A DNA stretch of 64,000 nt from Uloborus plumipes (taxonomy: Eukaryota; Arthropoda; Arachnida; Araneae; Uloboridae): positions 51,001 to 115,000 of the forward strand of contig JAXGGA010001063.1 of assembly GCA_038373865.1 (NCBI GenBank), read 5' to 3'. The translations under genes were made by a program, and so were the position numbers. This document shows, piece after piece, positions 36,592 through 46,800 of the stretch. Position 1 is the first letter of the stretch. Every line of letters starts with the position of its first letter. Under the pieces are notes generated by a model. The model saw nothing but the letters and a program-made list of their open reading frames with translations, was not told the origin of the DNA and ran no database searches.

Positions 36592-37748
36592 GGTTGGGTT
36601 TTTTCCTGGAAAAACTGGTTTTACCAGGATATGAGAAAAACCAGGTTTTTACCGGGGAAAAAACCTAGGAAATACTGTTTGTCCCTTTCTAAATAAGCCT
36701 CTGCATAGATCTTATATTTTACTATTATGTCCTATGTATTATTTTGTCTTAATATATTATTCCATATTACCAAAAACACCATGTGACAAGTAATGAAATG
36801 ACAACTATCTCACGAGTTAAAGATTTGTAGAATAAATAAATAAAATAAGAGGGAAGGTTTCCGTTTCGGATAAATTAATAATCTCACTAAATTTTCAAAG
36901 TTCATCAGTAGGTAATATAAATGAATGTTAATCAAAATAATTTATTTGTGTTACATGTGAATTATACTAAACTAAATCAGCTATTGCACTAATCACGCAC
37001 ACGAAAAAATTGCATTTTTCCACAGAATGAATGTTAAGAGGACACAAATATTTATATTGTTAAATTTATGTGTTTTCCTTTCTTTAAAAATTTTCTTAAG
37101 AAAAAATTAACTGCATTTATTTTACGCATGAATGAACTTAGCAAACATATCCGTTGAAAATTAATTATTTGAATAAAATTACCGAAACAATAATTATGTT
37201 TTAAGCATGAGAATTTTTACAATAACATATTATTTATGAGTTTAGACTTTCATTTATTCTTTAGCACATATTGCAAAAGAAAACAACAACGGCAAATATT
37301 TTTAGAAGCATTTTTTTATTTTGTTGGCTCACAAAAAACCAGCAAAGTCAACAATAAAAACACATTATCACCATCAAAATAAAAAAATGCTTTCCTTTTC
37401 ATTTGGATCCCCCCCCCCCCCCGTGTACATAGCTCATATTAGGAGGTTGTGGATAGCATAGTATTGTTCGTAACTTAAGTTCCAGCTTTGAACGAATGAT
37501 TACTGTCGTTGAAATTTGATTAAAATTTAAAAGAGGGGAGGGAGAGATTGTTCATGTTTATACAGCCTTGATCATTTTACCTTAACTTACATTTTTAAAA
37601 TCAAAAACATTTTTATTGAAAGGAAACCCCTTGAATGTTTTATATTTTTGTCCAAGATGGTAAAAACCATGGAGAAATCGGGTTCTTCTAAGGACGGTAA
37701 ATACCATGGTAAAAACCACACAGATGGTAAAAAACAATGCCAACTCTG
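36592..37748. mobile_element. Possible hAT-like element (CAGGGTTGG ends)
   Basis: CAGGGTTGGGTTTTTTCC at the left and, inverted, CAGAGTTGGCATTG at the right, both followed by repeated CTGGTTTT / GGTTTTTACC words. No matching target duplication was visible, so the pairing is tentative. It contains a C14 run near 37411. Confidence 0.4.
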
Positions 37749-38026
37749 TAAACAACACACGTTATATAAGAGAATTATTTCGGGAGGGGAGGGGGACACA
37801 AAGGGTGTAAACTCAATGTAAATAATGCTAAAAACAGCTTACCATTTACACATATAGATACAGGACAGGCTTAGTTTTCGCGGGCTTCGTCCGTTAGTGA
37901 AATCGATAAAGTTAAAATTGTGCTATACTTATTGCTAAGACAACTGGTTAATTCAAAAAAGGTAGCAAATAAAAATAAAAGCAGGGTAACTGTTCATAAT
38001 CATAGCACTGAAAATTAAAAACTTAC

Positions 38027-38186
38027 CCGTCCATCGGCGCTGGGGAAATTCCCTTTCCTTCCTGCTCGCGTAGTGATATCTGTTTTCGTCGGAGCATGGC
38101 CGCACTAGATCTATACTGGCCGTCACAATCGCTGAATTTTGTGGAAACTGAGTTACGTCACGTAAAGTTAAGTGATACAGCGCCAT
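38027..38186 (-). other. Candidate promoter and first exon on the minus strand
   Basis: On the minus strand an ATG (38186) opens 53 codons plus one base with no stop, ending at a strong donor (GTAAGT, complement of 38021-38026). The block is clearly richer in GC than its surroundings, has a CRE-like ACGTGACG/ACGTCACG and a CTCF-like site overlapping the ATG. The peptide (MALYHLTLRDVTQF start) is not one I recognise and no downstream exon was found to the left. It could equally be a noncoding first exon, an enhancer or an insulator. Confidence 0.25.
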
Positions 38187-38194
38187 CTAGCGCT
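38178..38194. promoter_or_regulatory. CTCF-like motif
   Basis: CAGCGCCATCTAGCGCT; the minus strand contains TAGATGGCGCTG, matching the arthropod CTCF core AGATGGCGC. It sits in a GC-richer block inside AT-rich DNA. Confidence 0.4.
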
Positions 38195-38199
38195 ATGAA

Positions 38200-39550
38200 T
38201 CTGAAAATTACTTGATATTACCTTGGCGCGCTTGGCATATATTTGAAAATGCATCATCGTTTTAGCTTGACAGTTTTTCGCCAGTATTTCCGCTTTCAGT
38301 TTGAAAACACTACGGAGTAGCTTTTTAAAGAGTGCCGCGTTTTGGTGTGGGATTATTTTTTCATTTTGTTTTTTTATTCTATCGCATTTTAATTCAGAGG
38401 TGATATTTTTTTTTTTACTTTAAAGCGCCGCGTTTTATTCAGGGAATATTTTTTAATAGTAGAAATTATATTTTTGTTTATTTATTTATTTTTGTTATTT
38501 TCATACATGGGTGTGAAAAGAACAAAAACACATTAATACATAACAATTAATAATTATTTATTTGATACATTTTATACACAAAAACTTTTAATTATATTTC
38601 CTTATACGAAATTATAACATAAATTCATATTGAAGCTTTTCAATTTGCCTCTAGGGAAAAAAGGGCCCAAATTCTTTATAAAAGATTAATAAGTAACCTT
38701 ATTTTTCGGAGGTTAAAAATGGTGGTGCACTAATAAACCGGAAATCATCGGGAGTCGGCAACTTTTCAGTTTATACTGTTTGTCAATCTTGGCCGATTAA
38801 TTAGTTTTAATGTAAAAAATATGTTTGCAATAAAATTACTTTGCGAGCTTAGAATATATGTAATGTAACTAACTATGCTTAATGATTTTTTGCCAACTAA
38901 TTGGCATTTATTTTATTTGTTTATTTACTTATTTATTTGTCATTTATTATTATTTTGTTTTTTTTTAACAATAACGATGTTACTTACTGCTTTCACTTCT
39001 CGTTGAATGGCATTTGCTCCTTTTCAGAATGAAGGAAGTGCGATAAATATCCTTAGAAAGCTCTTGCGAGAATGCGTAAAAATAGATCTGATGCAAAATC
39101 TCGTGAACACGATGATCAATATTAAAATAAAACTATTTAGGCCCTTTTATTATTTTTTGCTTTTTACCAAAGTCATTACGAAGTCAAGTAATCTAAACAA
39201 ATTCATTTTCAGTAAGCTGATAATAAACGACTAAAGTACAAAACATAAAAATTTGCTCTCATATAGTTCAAAATTACTTACAAATTGAGATCTAACATTT
39301 TCTAACCATGGTGATATCATTAAAAAATTTTGCGTAATAAGTTTCTCACCATTAATAGAATGAGGTCGCCGGGCATGAAAAGATATTTATGTACAAATTG
39401 AGGGAGAGAATTGATAAATTTAATAATAAGGCGGAGAAGGTAAGTAATTTTCGTTTTTTTTTTTTTTTTTTTTTTTTTTTTAGCAGAAACATAATGAACA
39501 TTGCAGAAATTGAGCACAGTGAAATAACTTACTACACGAATACAGAACAT
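38200..39550. other. No gene or recognised element
   Basis: AT-rich, with a T30 run near 39456. Nothing assignable. Confidence 0.4.
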
Positions 39551-39559
39551 AAAAAATAG

Positions 39560-39661
39560 CTTCATTTCAGTTTGAAAGTAAATTTTGTAAACATTTTCCT
39601 GCAATGCGCAACAGCCGAAGCTTCGGTATTCGGCGCTTCGGCCAAATGCCGCTTCGCGCCA
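39560..39661 (+). mobile_element. hAT 3' end fragment, same family as 9849-11056
   Basis: Ends GCCGAAGCTTCGGTATTCGG then CGCTTCGGCCAAATGCCGCTTC and GCGCCAT, as in the copies ending at 11056 and 19478. The last bases (TCTCTA) are lost. Confidence 0.7.
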
Positions 39662-39771
39662 TGTCAAATTTTAACTATGTTATGAGCAGCTCTGTGACAG
39701 TTAATTGATCTACAATCTAAAGTGTACTTCATGAAAAGGACTGCGCACAACACTTACCAACAGTTAACAAA

Positions 39772-40366
39772 TCTATACTTATAATATAAAGCTGTAGAGT
39801 TTGTTTGTTTGTTTGCTCAAAGGCGAGCCGCCTTGGCGGCGAGTAGTTTTTTTGAAGCTTTCCTCGCTACTTTAACCCTCTCGCTGCGTATTTTTTTAAA
39901 ATCAAAATAGGTTCAAAAATTGCGCATTTTTTTATTACATATTTCAAATCTACAAAAATTTTAGACTTAAAATATACAAAATTTTTTTGTAAAAGAGTTT
40001 TTTTTCAATATACAATTAGATCATAGAAAAAAGTTGTCAGAATATTGAATATTATTATATATTTCTCAGAAACGTGGACAACTAACGCAATTTGTTAGTC
40101 GGCACCTAAATAAACAATTAAACATTACAGAAAAGCCGAAATGAAACCATGAACGGGGAAAGAGCGGGTTGCACACTTAAATAGACGGCAAAAACGCTTC
40201 CCCGCGATAATCGCGGGATACGCAAATTTTACTACTTCTACGTTGCCCGTGGAAATCGCGGGATGCGCAGCGAGAGGGTTAAAGGCGAGCCGCCTCGGCG
40301 GCGAGTAATTTTTTGAAACTTTCCTCACTACATTAAAGCCCGTGCAACGCCGGGCCACGCAGCTAG
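39772..40366 (+). mobile_element. Helitron, non-autonomous
   Basis: Starts TCTATACTTATAATATAAAG after an A and ends CTAG before a T, the Helitron A/T insertion rule. An 18-base hairpin GCCCGTGCAACGCCGGGC (40338-40355) stands 7 bases before the CTAG. Holds a piggyBac-like MITE. The 3' end is the same as that of the Helitron ending at 49406. Confidence 0.85.
39876..40278. mobile_element. piggyBac-like MITE inside the Helitron
   Basis: 403 bp. Ends CCCTCTCGCTGCG, inverted at the other side, flanked by TTAA (39872-39875, 40279-40282). CCC tips and TTAA are the piggyBac hallmark. The Helitron's CTTTCCTC and GGCGAGCCGCC words occur on both sides of it, so the host has its own short duplication. 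Confidence 0.85.
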
Positions 40367-40501
40367 TGACTAATATGAGGAAAAAAATGAGTACTTTCCC
40401 GACTAAGTAAAAGTAAAAGTATTGTTAATTTCACTTAGTAGTTATACTGATAATTACACTAGTTCATATTTGAAAAAACAAATATTGGGTCAATCATTGT
40501 A

Positions 40502-40640
40502 ATGAAATTACTGCGTTGCAATGATTTGGGTTATTGTAAGGGTTGGCTTTTTGCCGGCAGAAATCGGTTTCTGCCGACAAAAAGACACTGCTATGACGAA
40601 GCTATGGGCAAACAGCTACAAATTACAGCCGTACAACAGG
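40502..40640. other. Unassigned repeat-like text before the tandem duplication
   Basis: TTGCAATGATTTGGGTTATTG resembles the pogo end at 42370-42400 (TTGCAACGGTTTGGGACATT). It is followed by a GCCGGCAGAAATCGGTTTCTGCC-type inverted pair. The 90-codon open frame 40502-40774 across it is not recognisable and runs into the duplicated unit. Confidence 0.3.
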
Positions 40641-41278
40641 AGCTGAAGCGGAATTGTAAACAAATGCTGAAGAGCTCTCAGTTAGATCATAAAAAGAACG
40701 TAGTTTCATTCTTGCTTTTGGAGCATCTGACAGAAATAGCCGCTACCAAACTGCTGGCAAACAACCTTATCTAAAAGTTGGGTATATCTTCACACTGGTA
40801 ACAAAACATACTTTACCCTAATCTATTATCTCCACGCTTTTTAAGTATTGCGGTACCCTGTTTCCGGACCTCTCTTTGCTGCCCTAAAATATTTTTAGCT
40901 GCAAGTATTTTCAGCTAGAGTGAAGATATACTTAGTTTCTGTATGAGGTAATTTAAGCGAAATTGTAAACAAATGCTGAAGAGCTCTCAGTTAGATCACA
41001 AAAAGAACGCAGTTTCATTCTTGCTTTTGGAGCATCTGACAGAAATAGCCGCTACCAAACTGCTGGCAAACAACCTTATCTAAAAGTTGGGTATATCTTC
41101 ACACTGGTAACAAAACATACTTTACCCTAATCTATTATCTCCACGCTTTTTAAGTATTGCGGTACCCTGTTTCCGGACCTCTCTTTGCTGCCCTAAAATA
41201 TTTTTAGCTGCAAGTATTTTTAGCTAGAGTGAAGATACACTCAGTTTCTGTATGAGGTAATTTATCTGCAACTCTGCT
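40641..41278. repeat. Tandem duplication, unit about 319 bp, two copies
   Basis: Copy 2 begins near 40960. Blocks such as ACAAATGCTGAAGAGCTCTC and TTTCCGGACCTCTCTTTGCT recur 319 bases apart with only a few differences, so the duplication is recent. A hammerhead ribozyme follows directly. Confidence 0.9.
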
Positions 41279-41280
41279 AG

Positions 41281-41335
41281 AGCTATTCCGACTGATGAGC
41301 CCAAAGCAAGGCCGAAACTTCAGTCTTAAAATGCT
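41281..41335 (+). ncRNA. Hammerhead self-cleaving ribozyme
   Basis: All core parts are in order: CTGATGA (41292-41298), stem II GCC/GGC with loop CAAAGCAA, CGAAAC (41313-41318), a two-base-pair stem III (A-U, C-G) closed by TTCA, then GTC (cleavage after 41325). Stem I pairs AGCTATTCCGA with TTAAAATGCT, apart from a CC/AA internal loop and a bulged T. Very short stem III hammerheads are typical of Penelope-like elements and retrozymes. Probably part of such an element; no reverse transcriptase was found. Confidence 0.75.
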
Positions 41336-41339
41336 GCAA

Positions 41340-43300
41340 AAGAGCTGTTCTTTATTGCTTGCAATTCTGACTTAGCTACGTTTGTGAAATGATATTTTAC
41401 CATCTTAGCTTTATTGAAGTATAATCTGTCTGGTGCAACAAAACAATATTGTGATGAATTAATTACAAAACAAGAAATTCCTACTTTAAATGCACATTGA
41501 AAAGGCATTTTCTATTAACTGAAAACTATTTATTACTTTATTCAGTATGATTTTGTTCATTTTGCTCAGCTTTATTATCTGCAAAAGATTAATTTATTTT
41601 TAGTTGTGGAAATATTTTTTTGTTTTTGAACAATACCTTTTGCATTCTATTATTTATTTATGACAAAAATTCTTATAATTTGCTAATTATTTATTTTCCA
41701 GTGTTTGATAAGAAACATTACACTTTGTTTATGCCATTTTTCTACTGGGTTTATCGATACAAATTTATTAGTTTACTTTCTGAAATGTAAATTTATGCTT
41801 CAATTTAACATTATATTTGCAGCAATTAGTTTTTAAATTCGTAAACTATGCATGTAGCGACAAATGAGCATGCAGCAAAAATCCTTCAAATTTTACTAGA
41901 GGCAAAACGGTAACGGGCAACGATAGTATGCAGTATGTTTTGCATACAGTTGTTTTGAGGAAACAAGAATTTTTTTTTTTTAGTATGCATTGCGCCAAGG
42001 GGATTCCTGCAGCAGAAAAATGCGTCTATAATACATGCAATTAGTGAATCATAACAATGTTTGTTCGCCTTAGTTTTCCCACGAAAATAACCATTTACTA
42101 CAAATTAAAACCAAGTATACCCCCCCCCCCCCCCCCCAGATCAATGGTGCACTCCTCTCCAAATACCACAAAGGTCCCCAAGAGTGCCAGTGCGAGTGCC
42201 CTCACCTAAACACCTCCTCCACTGAAAAATTCAATGGCGCAGTCTGCGCAATAACCCCCCCACCCTCCACCTGATTAAATTTGAAGTGAAAGTTTCAAAA
42301 TGAAATACAGTAACGAAATAGCCATTTTACCACAAAAGAATTCTGATTAGATATTCTATAATCCGTGATCAAAATAATGCATTGCAACGGTTTGGGACAT
42401 TGAAAATATATTGTATTAAACGGGATATTCTTTTAACCGATATTTTAACAAGCGGACTCGACTGTATTCTGTAGAACCCATTTCAATGGTTTTTAATAAC
42501 ACTTGACATCCTAATATGAGACTTGAAATATTTAAAGAATAAATGGATTTTTGGAAGGAAAAAAAAGAAAAGAAATGAAAGCCAATTTTTCCCTTGCACT
42601 TGTTTTATTTCAGTTCTTAAAGCATGAAATCAAAAAAGAAAAAAAAAACAGTTTGAACTTTCCGTATAAAAAGTTTTTAATGCAGTTGATTTAAAATGTC
42701 AAAATATTTTCTTATTTTGAAAAAAATCGAATAGAAGTATGCTCGGGAGAAAGAAGAAAGAAAAGGAAAACATATTAAAAAAAAATTAAGACTTGTTGCA
42801 CAAATGCTTTTTAAAGTTAGACAGCTTTAAAAGGACAGATAAAATTCTATTTACCATTTCTTCAGTGTTTTTCATGATAGAATTCTTTTATGTATTAAAA
42901 TTTTTAATAATGTTGATTAAGGTCAATAAGTAACGAATTCTATTGATCAATAGAAAGTTTTTTCATTTTGTTTTAATCCTTAAGAATACATGAAATGTTT
43001 AGAACTTTAACGAAAAGAGTTGACAGAAATTTATTCGCCGAGTTCCGAGATAAATACAAATTAAAATAACTTATTCTTCGCGAAATAAAAGAATTAAAGT
43101 AACAAGGAAGTAGTAATATTAAAGAAAAAACTTTATTTCAAATAAAAATTGCAAAAAAAATCAAATAATTTTCTATAAAAACAGCAATTTCTTACCTTTT
43201 TTACGTTTTCGAACGAATTCTATCTGTCAAAACTAATCAATGTTGTCATGAAAAGTTCAGCCAGACAGCGCTCAAGTGGCAGAATTAGGAAGCTCGGCTG
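41340..43300. other. No gene; one pogo end and a C-run
   Basis: Apart from the terminus at 42345-42464 and a C17 run near 42121, only AT-rich unassigned sequence. Confidence 0.4.
42345..42464. mobile_element. pogo/Tigger-type terminus, inverted
   Basis: Read on the minus strand: TA, CAGTCGAGTCCGCTTGTTAA, then ATATCCCGTTTAATAC and CCCAAACCGTTGCAATGCAT. This is classic pogo/Tigger end structure. No partner found. Confidence 0.6.
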
Positions 43301-43357
43301 TTTCTTCATTTTAGGTAGGGACTTCAAAAATTGTGGTAGCCTAAGTAGAGCGACACA

Positions 43358-43375
43358 GCGACATCTAGTGGAGCC
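43358..43375. promoter_or_regulatory. CTCF-like motif upstream of PSMB7
   Basis: The plus strand reads GCGACATCTAGTGGAGCC; the other strand contains CCACTAGATGTCGC, close to the CTCF core CCACYAGRTGGCGC. It lies about 370 bp before the PSMB7 start codon. This is a motif match only. Confidence 0.35.
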
Positions 43376-43742
43376 ATGCTTCAACAAACAATCTTAATTG
43401 CTCAAAGATAAAAATACGAATAGAAAAATAAAAATTCGATGCCTAAAAGCAAAAAAAAAAAAATCTAGAAATTTAGTGCCCCCACAAAAGTAATTTCCGC
43501 CCAACAATGAAAAAACTCCCAATATTTAGTGCTGAAAAACTTCATTTCTTGCTTAGTTCTACTTTCTAACTGTGCCACAATGAAAAATTTGTTTATTATC
43601 TACAGAAGAAGACATCTAAGAATAGCAGACGATTAAATAATTATAAATAAATCCATTAATTTTGTCAAACCAATCATAATTCTTCATTCTTAGCTCGTGA
43701 AAATATTAGTAAATAGAATTCTGAACTAATTAAACTTCAACT

Positions 43743-43804
43743 ATGGCGGAAAATATGAAGCACCAAATTTCTACTTCTGGATTTAAATTTGATAATTATC
43801 AAAG
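43743..43804 (+). CDS. PSMB7: PSMB7 exon 1 (coding part)
   Basis: Twenty codons plus two bases. The start ATG sits in the context CAACTATGGCG. The peptide ends SGFKFDNYQ, then AG before a GTAAGT donor; the split codon AG+G gives Arg. This matches the GGFSFDN-type block at the start of beta-2 proteasome propeptides. It is too short for ordinary ORF finding and was recognised from that block and from the phase match with exon 2, 12.1 kb away. The 5' UTR boundary is not visible. Confidence 0.88.
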
Positions 43805-46800
43805 GTAAGTTTTAATCTTTTCTTTCATTTTTTTTGTAAAATTATCATGCATTAAGTAAGTCCAATACAAATGGACAAACATGTTTGTGTCACCACGGTG
43901 TTCGTAAAAAAGTTTGTTTTAACTGCAGTAATTATGCATTTTATAGAAATCATTTTGCACACGATTGACTGTTTTATTTTACTAACACAAAATTTTTTCC
44001 AAATACTTGAAGAAGCAAATTTCTTTAACCATGGCTTTTTTTTTTTTTGGTGAATCATAATTTTAGAAAATATGCTCGTTATAAATTTGATTCGAAATAG
44101 GTGGTAATGAACGAAATTGATGGTTGAAAAAGCTAGTAGTTTCTCTAAAATTAACTACTGGACTTTAAAAAAAAAATCTAGTCAATTGGTAAGATTTATC
44201 ATAGGAAGAAAAAAAAGAAAAAAAAGGCATTATTTTTGTTCATTCGTGTTACAACATTTTGTTAGGCAAGCGCAAAGTAGAAAAAATACCTTTAAAATCC
44301 TTCCCCAGTTGTTTCATAACAATTGTTTGCAAAGCCTGTAGTGAGTGTAATAACTTGTTGTAACTGTTAGGTAAAATCTGTTTTTGTTTACAGATGCATG
44401 TAAAATTTTAGTACTCTCACTAACAAAAATGCAATAGTATTTTTAAAATCATTGTTGAAATTAAGCGGGACACTTTTTACTTCCTTTTACGTAGTAAAGG
44501 AAGTATTGTGATCGCGAAAAAAAAATCACTCAAATTTGAGTCTAAATTTTGATTTTGCTCACCCCCGAATGAAAATTCCTTAGTTTTTTTGACCTGTCAG
44601 CACGTGCATATGTACCTACCAACATATAAGCAGCCGAAAAAAATTTTTCAACCACCCCCGAGTTAATTACGACGAGTTTTCGTGTGACGTCTGTATGTAC
44701 GTGTGTGCGTATGTGGGTCGCATAACTCAAAAACTATATGCCGTAGAAGCTTCTAGCTTGGTATGTAGGCTCTGAGGATGGTCTAGTTGTGCACCTCCCC
44801 TTGTGGTTGCATTTGAATGTTCCCAAGGGGGTGTTTTACCCCTTTTTTGGGGAAAATCAGTGTTAATTTCAATGCAGAGGGAAAGATATGCATTGGCGCG
44901 ACCACTTTCCGTTATGTCGCCAAGCTTTTGGTCGCCAAGTGTTTGACGCCAACTTGGCGACATATCGCCAAGTTGGCGACAAATTTGGCGATTTTTTTTT
45001 TTGAATTTGGGTTCAATTTGGCGCAATTGGCGATATTTTGCGAAAAATTCACTGAATGATGTTAAAATCGGCGATATTTAGTAAATGAATCATTGTAAAA
45101 CATTTGTTTTGCATTGTTTCGAAGCAAACTAGGGGTGTAAATGTTCGAATTGATATCTTGCTCACTCATAGCATAAATTTAACACTAAGGCATCTACAAA
45201 GAAATTTACACGTAAAAGGAAGTAGTGTGGGACCCATACCAGATTTTTTTTTCTTTATGTCCGTAAACATTTACTGTTTTCGTAATTCTAAATTGCATTT
45301 TTGTAATTTTAAAATTTGCGGGAAAACGCAATTTTCCAGTTGAAATTAAGAAAAATATTCCAAAATCACAGCCCGCGTAAACTGCTCGTTAAAAGCGATG
45401 AAGTCTGATTTCAAGTTCAACTTCGAAAAATTTTAACATTCACAATTTCATTGATTAATAACAAAATTGGAGCTTTCCACTGCAGAATGTTGCAACTAGG
45501 GTTTTCAATCCCGAATCCCACGGGATCCAACATTGTGTTCAGCATGACTAATCCCACAGGATCGAGAATAAAATCGATATAGATAGACAGAGAGATAGAT
45601 AGATAGATAGGCAGATTATTAGATATATAGATTAGATAAATTAAAAAAATACTTAGGTAGATGCACAGAGATATGGATATTGATTGAAATAATACCTATG
45701 CCGCAGCGAAATTTATTTAACCAGTCACCAAAGATGGCATTCTTGACAGAAAAATGTTTTTGAAATACAATAGATGCGAATTGAAGCAAAAAGAGAAACA
45801 TCTGATCGCCGAGAACAGTTAGTGAATTAGTAACAAGATATTGGACGTTAAAGTAATTAACGTGCTCTTTAATTTAATGAAGATATGCAGTCAATAAAAT
45901 AGAAGAGGGAAATTATGAATAAATACATACAAATGTAACAGCTGGTGCTAATACAACTCCAACGTTACGGGTGATTTTCTTTTCAACGAGATAAATGAAT
46001 TACTTTTATGGAGTTCTCTACAAATTGTAGTTTTGAAATGTAAACAAGTACATGGGCCATACCAAATTCCTTTTAATAATGCAGAACTAAATGATTTCAC
46101 TTGCTGTAAAAAATTCAGCTTTGCATAACCTTCTTCATTTAGCTTTTAGCATCGCAAATATTTAACTGTTACTTAAATTTCTTTACTTATTTAATTAAGC
46201 TGCTAATCTACCAAATATTACTGTGAATTGCAATTTTAACGTAAATATCAAACAGTATTAGTAAGAATGCTTAACCGATTAATTAATTATCTGTTAAAAT
46301 ATGCAGAAATAAAATTTGTGAGTACGTAGTAAAATATCTTTGGAGCGTAGTTCCTGTCTTGCCGCTAAGGGTGGTAAGAAAAACATATTTACAGAGAAGC
46401 CATGCCGAATCACGCGTGTAGTTAGATCAAGGTCTTTGATTAAATTTCGGGCTCTATAGCAGTCTCACAAACTATCGCCAAGCTGAATCTGGATTTCACT
46501 ATCCATTTCTGGTGCCAAATTTGGCAAAAAATGACCAAGTTCCATCATTGTCGCAGAGTACATCTCTATGAATGACAATTTTTGGACTTTATATAGCAGC
46601 TCACAGGAGCCAAGTTCTTGCACTCCTTTTCCATTTCGCATGACTTTTTTTACATAAGGCGAATTTTGGAACACTTAAGAATGAAAAATAAAAACTTAAA
46701 ACCGAGTCAACAACGCGTCTTTTTTTTTCACCCTGAAATCCCTAAAATCAAGTAAACATTGTCAAGGTCATGGCTCAATCCGCTAGTGCTCACTATAGCT

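Noticed and set aside
36592..37748. Firm hAT call for the CAGGGTTGG element
   Set aside because: No matching 8-bp flanks. Kept only as a low-confidence feature.
40502..40774. 90-codon open frame
   Set aside because: It starts in repeat-like text and runs into the 319-bp tandem unit; the second copy of the unit does not keep the same start. No known family.
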